Shown here one piece after another: positions 47,996 through 59,135 of a DNA stretch of 64,000 nucleotides (positions are counted from its first letter, which is position 1; every line of letters begins with the position of its first letter). Under the pieces are notes generated by a model that was given only the letters and a program-made list of their open reading frames with translations, did not search any database and was not told where the DNA came from. The stretch comes from Callorhinus ursinus (lineage: Eukaryota; Chordata; Mammalia; Carnivora; Otariidae): assembly GCF_003265705.1 (NCBI RefSeq), contig NW_020312903.1, forward strand, positions 23,314,194 to 23,378,193. Direction: 5' to 3'. Both the position numbers and the translations under genes were made by a program.

Positions 47996-48151
47996 AAAGA
48001 TGGTTTAGTTTGGCTACATAATAGTAAAATTTTTCTGTATTATAAAAACCATTTATTATAAACACAATCAAAAGAGAACTGACAAATTAGGTAAAACTTT
48101 TGCTACCCACATCTCAAAAAAGCTGTAAACTCTTTACTAAGAGTTTCTACG

Positions 48152-48347
48152 GGGGTGCCTGGGTGGCTCGGTTGTTAAGTGTCTGCCTTCAGCTCAGGTC
48201 ATGATCCCAGGGCTGTGGGATCGAGTCCCGCATCGGATTCCCTGTTCCGCGGAAAGCCTGCTTCTCCCTCTCCCGCTCCCCCTGCTTGTGTTCCTGCTCT
48301 CACTCTCTCTCTCTCGTCAAATAAATAAATAAAATCTTAAAAAAAAA
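48152..48347 (+). mobile_element. SINEC, full-length
   Basis: gggtgcctgggtggctcgg to aataaataaaatctta. TSD aagagtttctacg at 48,139-48,151 and 48,348-48,360. Confidence 0.95.
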
Positions 48348-48467
48348 AGAGTTTCTACGAATCAGAAATAAAACAAAACAAAGCAGCCACTCCCCCCTAC
48401 TCCTCACACACACAATAGAAAGTTTGGTAATGGACATGAACAGTTTACAAGAAATAAAAATGGCCTT

Positions 48468-48661
48468 GGGGCGCCTGGGTGGCTCAGTCGTTAAGTGTCT
48501 GCCTTCGGCTCAGGCCATGATCCCAGAGTCCTGGGATCAAGCCCCGCATCGGGCTCCCTGCTCTGCGGGAGGCCTGCATCTCCCTCTCCCACTCCCCCTG
48601 CTTGTGTTCCCTCTCTAGCTGTGTCTCTCTCTGTCAAATAAATAAATAAAATCTTAAAAAA
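48468..48661 (+). mobile_element. SINEC, full-length, young
   Basis: Perfect 19-bp TSD aagaaataaaaatggcctt at 48,449-48,467 and 48,662-48,680. Confidence 0.96.
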
Positions 48662-49090
48662 AAGAAATAAAAATGGCCTTTAGACATTTCACTTCAATCA
48701 TAAAAAGTAAAATGCAAATTAGACTTATAACAAGATTTCATGGCTTACTCATCAGATAAGCAAACCTCATAAATCTTGACAACACAGTGTTGCTGCAGGT
48801 GGGGTCCTCCCATTCATTGCTGAAAGAACTGTAAATTGGTATTCTTCAGAAAGTAATTTAGCAATGTCTGTTAAAATTAAAACTGCACAGACCCTTAAAA
48901 TGGCAATTCCACTTCTAGGAATTTAACTCACAAATATACTCTTAGATGTGTCAAATGACCTATATGCAAGATTTGTGTTACTGTAACAGCAGAGTATGGG
49001 AAGCAGGGTAAAAGTCAGGAGGGGACTGATTAAACAAATTATGGCATATTCATCTGACAGAATGCCACTGGACCAACAGAAGAACTAGGC

Positions 49091-49140
49091 CCCTCTTTCT
49101 CTCTCTCTCATTCTCTCTTTCTTTCTTTCTCTCTCCTTTA
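49091..49140. repeat. CT-rich low-complexity
   Basis: (TC)n/(TTTC)n stretch. Confidence 0.85.
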
Positions 49141-49179
49141 GATGACTACAGCCACTCTCCAACTTCTACCCTCGCTGCT

Positions 49180-49385
49180 TCAGTTTTCTCCATAGCTCTC
49201 ACCACCATCTGGCTTCCTATACATATTTCATTGCTTATTTGTCTTTCCTGGACTTTCCTCTACTAGAAGGTAAGTCCCACGAAGGCAAAGATTTTGCCCA
49301 CTGCTATATCTTTACTGTCTAAGAGTGTCTGGCACATGGTAGACACTGCATAAATACTTGTCAAATGAATGCATAAAAGAATGGA
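49180..49385 (+). mobile_element. L2-like 3'-end remnant
   Basis: tactagaaggtaagtcccac, gaaggcaaagattttgccc, tctggcacatggtagacac, aaatacttgtcaaatgaatg. It lies between two blocks of the old L1. Confidence 0.7.
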
Positions 49386-49512
49386 TAGATATGGAAAAAT
49401 CTCTAAAAATCCATTTTAATGTGAAGAAAGCAAAATGCAGTAGTATTCTATGCTTGGTGTAAAAAATTATATACTTACACAAATGTATACACATATAGCC
49501 ACGCATTTATAC

Positions 49513-49536
49513 ATACACACACACACACACACACAT
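49513..49536. repeat. (CA)n microsatellite
   Basis: About eleven CA units. Confidence 0.95.
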
Positions 49537-49734
49537 GCACTTGCCTATCCAGAGACTTTATGGAAGGATATACAGGAAGCCAGTGCCAGTGGTTGTCCCT
49601 GAGCAGGACAGCAATGCTGGGCAGCTGGCCATTGTAGGTGGGAGGGAAACCAGATTTTTCACACTTTGCCCTTATAGCGCTTGAATATCAGTCCACAAAC
49701 ATGTATTAAGTAATCAAAAACCAATTTTTAAAAA

Positions 49735-49840
49735 CTAATTTATTTATTTAAAGTAATCTCTACACCCAACATGGGACTCAAACCCATGACCCTGAGATCC
49801 AGAGTTGCATGCTGTACTGACTGAGCCAGCCAGGGTCCCC
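49735..49840 (-). mobile_element. SINEC, short type
   Basis: aagtaatctctacacccaac to gccagccagggtcccc. Confidence 0.8.
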
Positions 49841-50270
49841 GATTTTAAAAAAAATTATTGATTTAAAAAATGAACCTGAGAAAACAGAAGCTTCTGAAAG
49901 AGACAGAGAATTAATAACTAGAGGCCCAAGAGTCAAACATAGAGAGTCGAATGTTCCGGGGATGAGGGAAAGAGCATGGGAGAGGGAGGAAATGTCTCCT
50001 GTGCCTTTGGCCCTAAAGAGCTCAAGCCCCCCTCATCCTTGTGCCTCCATCCCCTCCAGCTCACCTGTTTCCCTCCCCCGCCCCAGCCTTCCAAGGGCCC
50101 CACCTTCCCCATTTCTTGCACACACTTTACAATTCTGTGTTTGAGCCTATGTGGTTCCATCTGTTGGAATGCACTTTCCTCCCTTGTCTACTTAAAACAT
50201 CTATTCAAATCTTCCTGGTGAAGCCACCCCTTTCCTCTTTGTGCTTCCACAACAATTTGTTCTTATTTCT

Positions 50271-50908
50271 TTTTATTTTATTATGTTATGTTAATCACCA
50301 TACATTACATCATTAGTTTTTGATGTAGTGTTCCATGATTCATTGTTCGCGTATAACACCCAGTGCTCCATGCAGAACATGCCCTCCTTAATACCCATCA
50401 CCGGGCTAACCCATCCCCCCACCTCCCCTCTAGAACCCTCAGTTTGTTTCTCAGAGTCCATAGTCTCTCATGCTTCTTCTCCCCCTCCAATTTCCTCCCC
50501 TTCATTTTTCCCTTCCTACTATCTTCTTCTTCTTCTTTTTTTTAGCATATAATGTATCATTTATTTCAGAGGTACAGGTCTGTGATTCATCAGTCTTACA
50601 CAATTCACAACACTCACCATAGCACATACCCTCCCCAGTGTCCATCACCCAGCCACCCCATCCCTCCCACACCCCTCTACTCCAGCAACCCTCAGTTTGT
50701 TTCCTGAGATTAAGAATTCCCCAATGTTTATAGCAGCAATGTCCACAATAGCCAAACTATGGAAAGAGCCAAGATGTCCATCGACAGATGAATGGATAAA
50801 GAAGATGTGGTATATATATTCAATGGAATATTATGCAGCCATCAAAAGGAATGAAATCTTGCCATTTGCAACGACATGGATGGAATTGGAGGATATTATG
50901 AGGAATTT
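50271..50908 (-). mobile_element. Young L1 insertion with 5' inversion (twin priming)
   Basis: 50,271-50,718 is the antisense 3'UTR of the carnivore L1, matching 18,050-18,478. From 50,719 to about 50,904 the orientation flips to sense and matches the ORF2 C-terminal region (atgtttatagcagcaatgtc to ggaggatattatg), corresponding to about 18,747-18,535 of the full-length copy. About 57 bp of the L1 is missing at the switch. TSD aatttgttcttatttct at 50,254-50,270 and about 50,909-50,925. Confidence 0.93.
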
Positions 50909-50959
50909 GTTCTTATTTCTATTTAGAACTAAACACCATCAGTTTGCTTACAAATTTGT

Positions 50960-51066
50960 TTGTTTGCTTGTTTGTTTTTAAGCAGGCTCCATGCCCAACG
51001 TGGTGCTTGAACTCACGACACTGAGATCAAGAGTCACACGCTCTGGACTGAGTCAGCCAGGGGCTC
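50960..51066 (-). mobile_element. SINEC, short type
   Basis: (TTTG)n tail, aagcaggctccatgcccaac, ending gagtcagccaggggctc. Confidence 0.75.
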
Positions 51067-51453
51067 TGTTTCCAAGTCTTTTTATACAGATGTTTTTTTA
51101 CTGTATCTGTTTTTGTTTACGTATGTGTTTACCCACCAGCAAGCGCCTTGAAGGAAGGTGCTGCCATGCATCCGGCTTCTCCAACGTCTCAACAGTAACT
51201 TGCATGGAACAAACCTGTTGCACAGTAGGTACACCCCCAAAATGTTCATGAATGACCCACGATCCTTTTCTTCGTGTAGCTTATACATTAACTTTAAAAT
51301 GAGGAGCAATTTTTATTGGAAAATCAAGGGACTACAGACTTTTATTGAGGGGCCTTAGAAAATGTTATTCATCAGCCCCCTCACGTTATAGCAGAATGCC
51401 CACCAATAACATTGCCCAGGGAGAATTCAACTTTTAAAAAAGTTCAATAAATG

Positions 51454-51668
51454 GGGCACCCAGGGGGCTCAGTCTGTTAAGCCACAGACTCTTGGTTTCA
51501 GCTCAGGTCATGATCTCAGGGTGATAGGATCAAGCCCCACGTCGGGTTCCGGGCTCCGTGTGGAGTCTGCATCAGATTCTTTCACCCTCCTCTGCTCTTC
51601 CCTCCCTGCTTGTGCATGCTATCTATCCAATAAACAAAATCTTTAAAAAAAAATTTTAAATAATGTTT
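51454..51668 (+). mobile_element. SINEC
   Basis: ggcacccagggggctcag to ccaataaacaaaatcttt. TSD aaaaagttcaataaatgg on both sides. Confidence 0.92.
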
Positions 51669-51689
51669 AAAAAGTTCAATAAATGGATT

Positions 51690-52620
51690 TTGTGGAAATA
51701 TTCAAATTCACCTGAAAGAGGTCTGACCAATAAAACATGACCATATCCAGATTAAAATCATTAGCATATACAAAGAAAGAATGTGTCCATCAGTAGCCAA
51801 GTTAGCAGCTTCCTTAGGAAACAAGAAATGGAATGCAAAGGTCCTGGGGAGAGCCATTCTGTTCTGTTCAGTTTGGCAAGACTCTCCTTATTTGTGGGGA
51901 TGAATGCTCTGGCTCTTTTACCAGAGGCCAATAAACACTGGATTCCTCTAATTAACCCCTATTGTTCATTTTCCATATTTACCAAGTAAACTTCCAGTTA
52001 TGTTTTCATTCCCATGTAGGTCTGCCTTCTTGGAGAATCCACACTGTTAGGGATGACTTTAACATTCCTGTGTTTCTGACCTTCATATTTTTTCATTATA
52101 AATCAATGAGTTATTTGGCGCTTAGACATCAGGCAAGTGGGCTACATTAATGTGGACGCATTGTTGAAAATTAATATGCTCTTTAATTCCTGATAAAAAT
52201 CAGAGTTCTGAATTGGCAAAGCTGAGGATCAAAGTCTGGCTATGGTACATACACCAGGGAATACGTCTCCAACCAGAACTGACCCCGCTTCCCAGTAAGC
52301 CCTGGCAGAAGGGCGGCTCACTCCTAAGTCGACCTTAGAACAGCCATCCTGCCCTCATGCCATTTGAGAAATATATATACATAGAGCACCTGCTGTATGC
52401 CAGACACTAGGATGCAAAGACAGAGAGGGAAGGGGCTACTCAGGTTTCCCAAGTGCTGTGGTTTGACTAGTCCAGTTGTTCTTAGCCCTAAGAATCACTG
52501 ATTATGACACCCTAAAATTTTGATGAAATTGAAACAAATCTTTCACGGAAAAATGCACAGAAACTGGTCTGTTTGCATTTAGTTTACTTTATAGCATTGA
52601 AAAGGAATGCCTTTGACATA
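51690..52620. other. Mostly unique sequence
   Basis: No gene recognised. 52,383-52,440 has an L2-like trace (gagcacctgctgtatgccag). Confidence 0.4.
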
Positions 52621-52629
52621 TAATATAGG

Positions 52630-52855
52630 ATGGGCTCAGGAATCAGACAGCTATGTGCTGAAATATTTGGCTTTATCATGTACTAGCTGTGTGACACTGG
52701 ACAAATTACTTATTGTCTCTATGCCTCGGTTTGCTGATCTGTCAAAGGGAATATTAGTGCTCCCCTGATGGGACTGTTGAGAATTGTTAGACATTATATA
52801 TGAAGTGACAGCCCAGTCCCTAGTGTGTAGGAAGCAATGACTTACTGCTATTAAT
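52630..52855 (+). mobile_element. MIR SINE remnant
   Basis: One of the best-preserved MIRs here: catgtactagctgtgtgaca, caaattacttattgtctc, gcctcggtttgctgatctg and the 3' side cagtccctagtgtgtaggaag. Confidence 0.8.
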
Positions 52856-52989
52856 GTTATTATGCAAAATATTGTCTTCACTAATTTGAACACCAATAAA
52901 ATCAAAGGCAACCTTAACTTTATGCAGTAGTAAATTCCAGTGAAAGGATGCTTTTGATTTGAATAAGAAGTTGGGTTATGTCAAAAAAA

Positions 52990-54430
52990 AAAAGTTAGGT
53001 TATATCATTTATGTTATCCACTTGATTTCACTTTTTTTATGGCAATAAACACTGAAAACATTGGCTCATAGAGGTCAAAGAACATACCCCAAGACTAAGT
53101 TGAATTCCTGCCTCATCATCACCACTGTAAATTAATGGAATCATCTTTGGTTAGGTATATTGGTGAAGCTTTCTGGGGGTCAAAAAGGATGATTAATTCA
53201 TGTTTTAATTTTAAAGTCATCAAAGCAGAAGCAACTTGCAAAAGAATTCTATGGTGTTTTGGGGTATTGAAAATTTCTGTTTGTAGAGAAATTAATAAGA
53301 CTTTCTCAGTGGGCTTCAGACCACAGAAAGTCCTTCTCCTCACTGGAAAGCTTACAGTGTTGCCTGCATTCTGTCTTCACTTCCTGAAATGGTGCTGAGC
53401 TATGAGTTGGTGGGTTCCTTTTAGCAGTATCCATAATACCCTCTGTAGAATCTTAAATCAAAAGATTTGCTTTAATCTCCTGTTCAGAAATATCTATGAT
53501 GTAACAAAACCAGGAAGGAACGCCTCTTAATTACATTGTTCTGAGAAATCTTGTCTCTCTCTCTCTTTCTCTCTGTGTCTCCCTCTCTTTAGAGCACGCA
53601 TACAACTTAAGCATGAAGTTCAATCACATACTTGAAAGATGTATTCTTTGTAAAGTTAGTGGACTAAGTGTAATAGAGAAGAGATTCCTACTCTGATCTC
53701 TTTTCTAGTCAAAATTTCTTGAAAAGGCTGAGGTCAGGACCAGGCTGTGATAGAGTTGATGACTTTCACAGCAGTAAACAAGACTCCTTTGAGAATTGCT
53801 GGCACAAATCAATTCCTGTTGATGCTGAGGGCAATGAGTCATGACGACGCGTGGAGCGCCTTCAGCAAAGCCGCCCAACCAGGTGTGTTACCGAGCCTGG
53901 AGAACCAACGGCTCTGTCCGCACAAAGTTTTCCTTGGCAAAGATATTTTTTCACCATTTGGAACATGACAACAGCTTGTCAAGTTTCCAAAAGGGGAGCA
54001 GAAAAATTGGAATAGTGCTTGAGTGGCACCAGTGTGCAAATAAAGAATGATAATAAACAGCTGGTTGAAATGAGAGGCATCAGCCGCTTCTTCCAGTTGT
54101 TTGCCTGTTGAATAAAAGTGGTTTAGGAGCCAGTTTAGTGACCTGTTTCCAGATATTAGAAGAAAGATCAGTGATTATCGAGGGGATCATGCCTTTTGAA
54201 GTTGGTATGCCTTCAGTTTTCTTCCTTTGCCCCAAGCAATAAACCATTTCAAATATTTCCAGGGTACATGGCTTCATTAAATTTTCTACAATTTTGGTTC
54301 TTTTGCGTGGCATAAAAAAACAGGGATGTTTTAAGGTTGCCCAAGATGTGATGGACAAGTCCAGTTTTGTTAAGGTTTGGCCTTTTAAAGTCAAACCTTT
54401 TTCTTATGAAATGATTTATCCAAGTTCAGA
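52990..54430. other. Repeat-poor stretch with an AP-1-like site
   Basis: 1.4 kb with no recognised transposon. At 53,835-53,841 TGAGTCA (AP-1 consensus) is followed at 53,843 by TGACGACGCG, within a CpG cluster (53,843-53,872). ORFs here are short and overlap on opposite strands. A regulatory role is speculative. Confidence 0.35.
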
Positions 54431-54439
54431 CATTTGCCT

Positions 54440-55235
54440 TTAAAAATCCTTTAAATTCTAGCATATTTTAAACATATAAAAGTATAGAAAAATAATATAA
54501 CAAAGAGCCCAGGTCCTCTCCACCCCTCATTGGGATTTAACAAATGTTAATGATTTGCAATATTTATCTTAGATCTCTTTTATTTTTTATTTTATTTTTT
54601 AAAAGATTTATTTATTTTAAAGAGGGAGAGAAAGCGGGGGGAGGAAGGGGAAGAGGGAGAGTGAGTTTTAAGCAGACTCCCTGCTGAGCAAGGAGCCTGA
54701 GGAAGGGCTGAATCTCACAACCCTGAGACCACGAACTGAGCAGAAACCAAGAGTTTGACGCTTAACGGACTGAGCCACCCAGGCGCCCCAGGTCTCTTTT
54801 ATTTTTTAAAAATGAAACATAAATAAAGCGAATTACAGTTCCTCTATCTTTTCCTTCCATCTGTCCTCAGAAGTCCTTAATACGCTAAATTTGGTGTGTT
54901 TGTGTTTATATTATACAAGTATGTATTTGTCAAATATATGCATATATTTATTTTTATTGTACATTTTAGAAATTTATATGAATAGTATATGTTACATATC
55001 CATTTGAAACTGGGTTTTAATGATGTTTCTGAAATGCTATAAATGTTCTGTTGTACTAATAAACTGTAAATTTATATATTCACTCTCCTGCTAACTACAG
55101 GTACATCTCTACTTTGCCACTATGACATTAAGTGCTGCAGTGAAGAACCTTTATGTCCACGTGTCCCTGTGTTCACGTTAGAGTTTCTCTAGGGTAGATA
55201 CCTGAGAGTATCATCACTGGGTTGTCAGGAAATCA
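54440..55235 (-). mobile_element. Old L1 remnant, antisense, with nested SINEC
   Basis: catataaaagtatagaaaaa, ggatttaacaaatgttaatg, and after the SINEC agagtttctctagggtagat, cactgggttgtcaggaa. L1M-type antisense order. Confidence 0.6.
54589..54789 (-). mobile_element. SINEC, full-length
   Basis: TSD agatctcttttatttttta (54,571) / aggtctcttttatttttta (54,790). Ends ccacccaggcgcccc. Confidence 0.94.
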
Positions 55236-55239
55236 CATC

Positions 55240-55530
55240 TTCAACTCAGCCAGGTAAAAGGGGAAGCAGTGTGTTCCTTTACTCTCAACAACTCTGACAC
55301 CAAATGTTGGGGGGGGTGTGGCTCTCACACTAACCAGTTCTCCTACTCTCTGAACACAAACCAGAAGTCCTGCAATTCAATGATAACACTAACTACCTGG
55401 AATTAGTGCAGACTCCACAGGTCAGTGACCCAGTCCCATAAGACTGCAACAGTGAGTAAAGATTACTCTTCTAAGAATTTTGAGTGAACACCAAAGAAGA
55501 AAGGGGACATTGACCAGAATAGATCCCATA
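55240..55530. other. Unique sequence, nothing recognised
   Basis: No gene or repeat recognised. Confidence 0.4.
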
Positions 55531-55546
55531 GTCAAGGGAAGGTTTT

Positions 55547-55736
55547 GTTTTTGTTTTAAGATTTTATTTATTTATTTATTTGAGAGAGAGAGAAACAGCA
55601 TGAGAGGGGAGAGGGTCAGAGGGAGAAGCAGGCTCCCCGCTGAGCTGGGAGCCTGATATGGGACTCGATCCCAGAACTCTGGGACTATGACCTGAGCCGA
55701 AGGCAGTCGCTTAACCAACTGAGCCACCCAGGCGCC
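55547..55736 (-). mobile_element. SINEC, full-length
   Basis: Tail aagattttatttatttattt to ccacccaggcgccc. TSD caagggaaggtttt / caagggaagatttt. Confidence 0.94.
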
Positions 55737-55771
55737 CAAGGGAAGATTTTTTTTTTTTTTGCTTTAAGAGG

Positions 55772-56525
55772 GTATGATAGTCAGAATAACGGCCCCCAAA
55801 GCGTTTCCAGGGCCTAATCCCTAGAACCTGTGAGTATATTAAGTTATAGTAAAGGAGAATTAAGGTTGAAGATGGAATTAAGGTTGCTAATCAGCTAACT
55901 TTAAAATAGATTATCCTGGGGGTTGCCTGGGTGGCTCAGTCGTTAAGCGTCTGCCTTCGGCTCAGGTCATGATCCCGGGGTCCTGGGATCGAGCCCCGCA
56001 TCGGGCTCCCTGCTCGGCAGGAAGCCTGCTTCTCCCTCTCCCACTCCCCCTGCTTGTGTTCCCTCTCTTGCTGTGTCTCTCTCTGTCAAAAAATAAATAA
56101 AAAATCTTTAAAAAAAATAAAATAAAATAAAATAGATTATCCTGGAATATGCAGGTACACCCAATCCAACGTATCCTATATATGTTGGATCCTTACAAGT
56201 GCAAAAGGGAGGCAGAAGAGAGAATCATAGGGATTTGTGATAAAGAAAGAAAGATACAGAGAGATACAACATTGCTTATTTTGAAAATGGGGGAAAAGGA
56301 CCTGGAGCCAAGGAATGTGGGAGGTTCTAAAGGTTGGAAATGGCAAGGAAACAGTTTCTTCCAGAAACCCTCCCAAAAGGAATGGAGGCCTGCCAGTCCC
56401 CTCATTTTTGAGGAGTGAGACCCAGGTGGGACATCTACTACAGAACTACACAATGATAAAGTTGTGTTGTTTAAGACGCTAGGTCTGTGAAAATTTGTTA
56501 GGGCAGTAAATAGAAAACTAATACA
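55772..56525 (+). mobile_element. MaLR solo LTR (MLT1-type), interrupted by a SINEC
   Basis: gtatgatagtcagaataacg, cctaatccctagaacctgtg, attatcctggaatatgcagg, gacgctaggtctgtg and the terminal ggcagtaaatagaaaactaa. Non-coding. The 89-codon ORF at 56,149-56,418 lies in the LTR. Confidence 0.7.
55920..56128 (+). mobile_element. SINEC, full-length, nested in MaLR LTR
   Basis: ggttgcctgggtggctcag to aaaaatcttt followed by an (AAAAT)n tail. Perfect 17-bp TSD aaaatagattatcctgg at 55,903-55,919 and 56,129-56,145, made of LTR sequence. Confidence 0.97.
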
Positions 56526-56529
56526 GAAG

Positions 56530-57700
56530 GGATAACTAGAGTTCATTTGTATGTTGAAGGGAATGATTTAATAGAGGAGGAGGAATTGATTATGCACAAG
56601 AGGAGAGTATAGTGGCAGGAGCAAACCCCTGAAAAGGGAAAGACACAGATGGCAGAACTGCTTTTGAACTCCATCTTAAGTAAGAAGGCAGAGGGCGCCT
56701 GGGTGGCTCAGTCATTAAGCATCTGCCTTCGGCTCAGGTCATGATCCCAGGGTCCTGGGATCGAGTCCCACATCAGGCTCCCTGCTCTGCAGGAAGCCTG
56801 CTTCTCCCTCTCCCGCTCCCCCTGCTTGTGTTCCTGCTCTTGCTATGTCTCTCTGTCAAAAAAAAAAAAAAAAAAAAGTTAGAAGGCAGAGAGTACATCC
56901 GGACATAGGAAAGTGGGTAGAGCAGTCTTAGGAATACGAGGAGGTCCACTCTAATCAGTCCTACTTTAGTCAATGAAACAGGAAAGCAAGAAGTTCGTCA
57001 ACTGAGAGCAAGGGTGGGAGGAGGAGTATTGGAGGTTTAAGGGACTGACGTGAACGAGTCATTTTGGAGCACAGAAGAGCAAGCTTACAAGGACTGCAGA
57101 ATTGCTAGACAGTAGGGACTGTCCAGTTGAAACTATGGTCATACAGTTAAAGTAGGGTTAGAAGGCATGCCCTACTGTTTTCATTAATCTTATTTAGCTG
57201 AGCAGGTGCAGACACAGAGGAGGCTAATAACAATCAACTTTAGAATCTAAGCTGAGTAAGGAAGTTAGGACATGAAAAAATAGATAATGAAAAATCGGTG
57301 GATCAACAGAACAAAAAATGGTTTGCGGGGGGTACCGGAGTAAGCGTGGTAGAGGAGTAGGAGGTAGTGGTTGGGAAATGGAATGTTTAAACTGGGAATC
57401 TGGAGGTGCACTGCTGGTGATGACCAAGTCAAGGTACTAACTGTGGAGATGTCTGACCAAAGAGGAATACAGAGGAAAAGATTATTGGAAGTAAAGTCAA
57501 GTATCTGAGACGCTAAGAGAGATTGGATAGATTATCTTTGCATGTTATCACTAAGAAGTGACATAAATAGAAAAAGACAGCCAGGAGCTAAGATCCTCAG
57601 TGATTCAGAGTGGCTGGGAAGTTGGCTAGTGACCACAACAAAGAGGTTGCCCCTTCTAGAGGGTGGCAAGTCTAGTCAAAACAGAAGCTCTTTCCTATCT
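56530..57700 (-). mobile_element. Possible L2 internal remnant, interrupted by a SINEC
   Basis: L2-like reverse phrases: gaggaggaggaattgattatg, gggaatctggaggtgcactg, ctaactgtggagatgtctg. Weak and discontinuous. Confidence 0.4.
56694..56877 (+). mobile_element. SINEC, full-length
   Basis: ggcgcctgggtggctcag to ctctctgtc and a 19-base poly-A with no ataaata spacer. TSD agtaagaaggcagag / agttagaaggcagag. Confidence 0.95.
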
Positions 57701-57704
57701 GGGT

Positions 57705-58645
57705 TATATTTCATAATACAAGCTATAAAATTATAAATGCCGAGTATATTATTTTCTTTTTTGATGGGAATAGTATGAAATAGAATTTATCAGAGTTCCT
57801 GTGTGTATGGTACCTTCATCTATATATTTGTACTGCAAATAGAGGATACATCTGTGTGCAAAGTCACCTATTTTGTGCATCAGTAATAATAAAATCAATA
57901 ATAAAAATGCAGACAAAATGGTATATAGAAATACATCAGAGTAAAATAATGAATAATTTAGGTTATCTTTCTGGATTTTGCAATGTTTATGGCATTTTTC
58001 AATTTGTTAACTCATAATTTTTAAAGCTGTCTTATTCTAAATATTTATTTTCTTATACATTCTTTTTCTTAAAGAAGGTTCTTAAGTTATACAAGCCTCA
58101 GATACCACAAAACCTAGGTCTTTCCTGGATAAGCCACAAATGTGGCCTAAGATTACCAGCAGTCAACTGAAAAAGGGAAAACTTACAAGCTATATAACAC
58201 GTAGTTTTACTATGGTTAAAAAAACCCACAAAACCAGTAACAGAAGGAATATGCAGCTATTCTTTTTTTTTTCTTCCACAGACTGGGATTATAATGTGCA
58301 TTTGGTTATGTAAACTGGTTTTTGCATTTTAATTGGATAAACCCTACTCCATATCTTTATTTGTTTGTCTGTTTTTTACTACTCCATATCTTTAGATATC
58401 TATTTATAATATTGATTTTCATGCTTTTTTGACTCTGCCCACCATACAGGATGAACTTCACATGCTGACAGTGGGGGCCCCCAACCACCCTCCCACAACT
58501 GAGACCAGTAGGTCACCAAACAACACTCACCTTCACATGAGGGCTTTTCTCTAATGTTTTCTTTTTTAAAAAATCCCAATAGCCCACTAACTCGATCACA
58601 GCCCATTAAGGGGTCATGATTGCCATGTGAGAGGCTCTGTTTGAT
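57705..58645. other. Unique AT-rich sequence, nothing recognised
   Basis: No gene or clear repeat. Confidence 0.4.
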
Positions 58646-58649
58646 ACCA

Positions 58650-58840
58650 TCCTTTTATTTTATTTTATTTTTATTTATTGAAGTATAGTTGGAACATAAT
58701 GTTATGTTAGTTTCAGGTGTACAGTGTCATGATTCACCAACTCTGTATATTGTGCTGTGCTCACTGTAAGTGTAGCTACAGTCTATCGCTGTACGATGAT
58801 GCTCTTACAAAACCATGTAACTATTTTTAATATTAATGTC
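58650..58840 (-). mobile_element. L1 3'-end remnant, antisense
   Basis: tttatttattgaagtatagttg and ttagtttcaggtgtacag are the reverse complement of an L1MA-like 3' terminus. Confidence 0.75.
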
Positions 58841-58940
58841 ATTTTTCCTAGTTTTTATTATAATAGGAACATTATGTAATATTAACATGCCACATCTTTA
58901 TACACAGACTACAGAAAATACATCTCATTGACTTCTTTCT

Positions 58941-59135
58941 TTCTTTCTTTTTTAAAGATTTTATTTATTTGACAGAGAGATAGAGAGCACAAGTAGGCAG
59001 AGAGGCAGGCAGAGGGAGAGGGAGAAGCAGGCTTCCTGCTGAGCAGGGAGCCCGATGCGGAGCTCGATCCCAGGACTCTGGGACCATGACCTGAGCCAAA
59101 GGCAGCCGCTTAACCATCTGAGCCACCCAGGCACC
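58941..59135 (-). mobile_element. SINEC, full-length, young
   Basis: Carries the aagtaggcagagaggcaggc module. Perfect 17-bp TSD ctcattgacttctttct at 58,924-58,940 and 59,136-59,152. Confidence 0.97.

Larger units (their letters stand above)
46390..49720 (+). mobile_element. Old L1 (L1M-type) remnant, heavily interrupted
   Basis: ORF2-like blocks in sense order: tcatcattatttgctgatgg (the FADD-motif region), aagatgtcaattctcccta, ataaatggtgttgggacaat, taaaatggcaattccacttc, ttatggcatattcatctgac. The L1M 3'UTR follows at 49,385-49,720 (ggatagatatggaaaaatc, gtgccagtggttgtccctg). Seven SINECs and an L2-like piece are embedded in it. Confidence 0.7.
49990..51265 (+). mobile_element. L2 LINE remnant, interrupted by L1 and SINEC
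   Basis: ttggaatgcactttcctccc and cttcctggtgaagccacccc (50,160-50,230) precede the L1 insertion. The L2 3' end gccttgaaggaaggtgctgc and ttgcacagtaggtacaccc lies at 51,145-51,260. Left boundary uncertain. Confidence 0.55.

Noticed and set aside
47147..48661. Regularly spaced repeats as a CRISPR-like array
   Set aside because: The repeats are independent SINECs with their own TSDs; spacers are L1 sequence.
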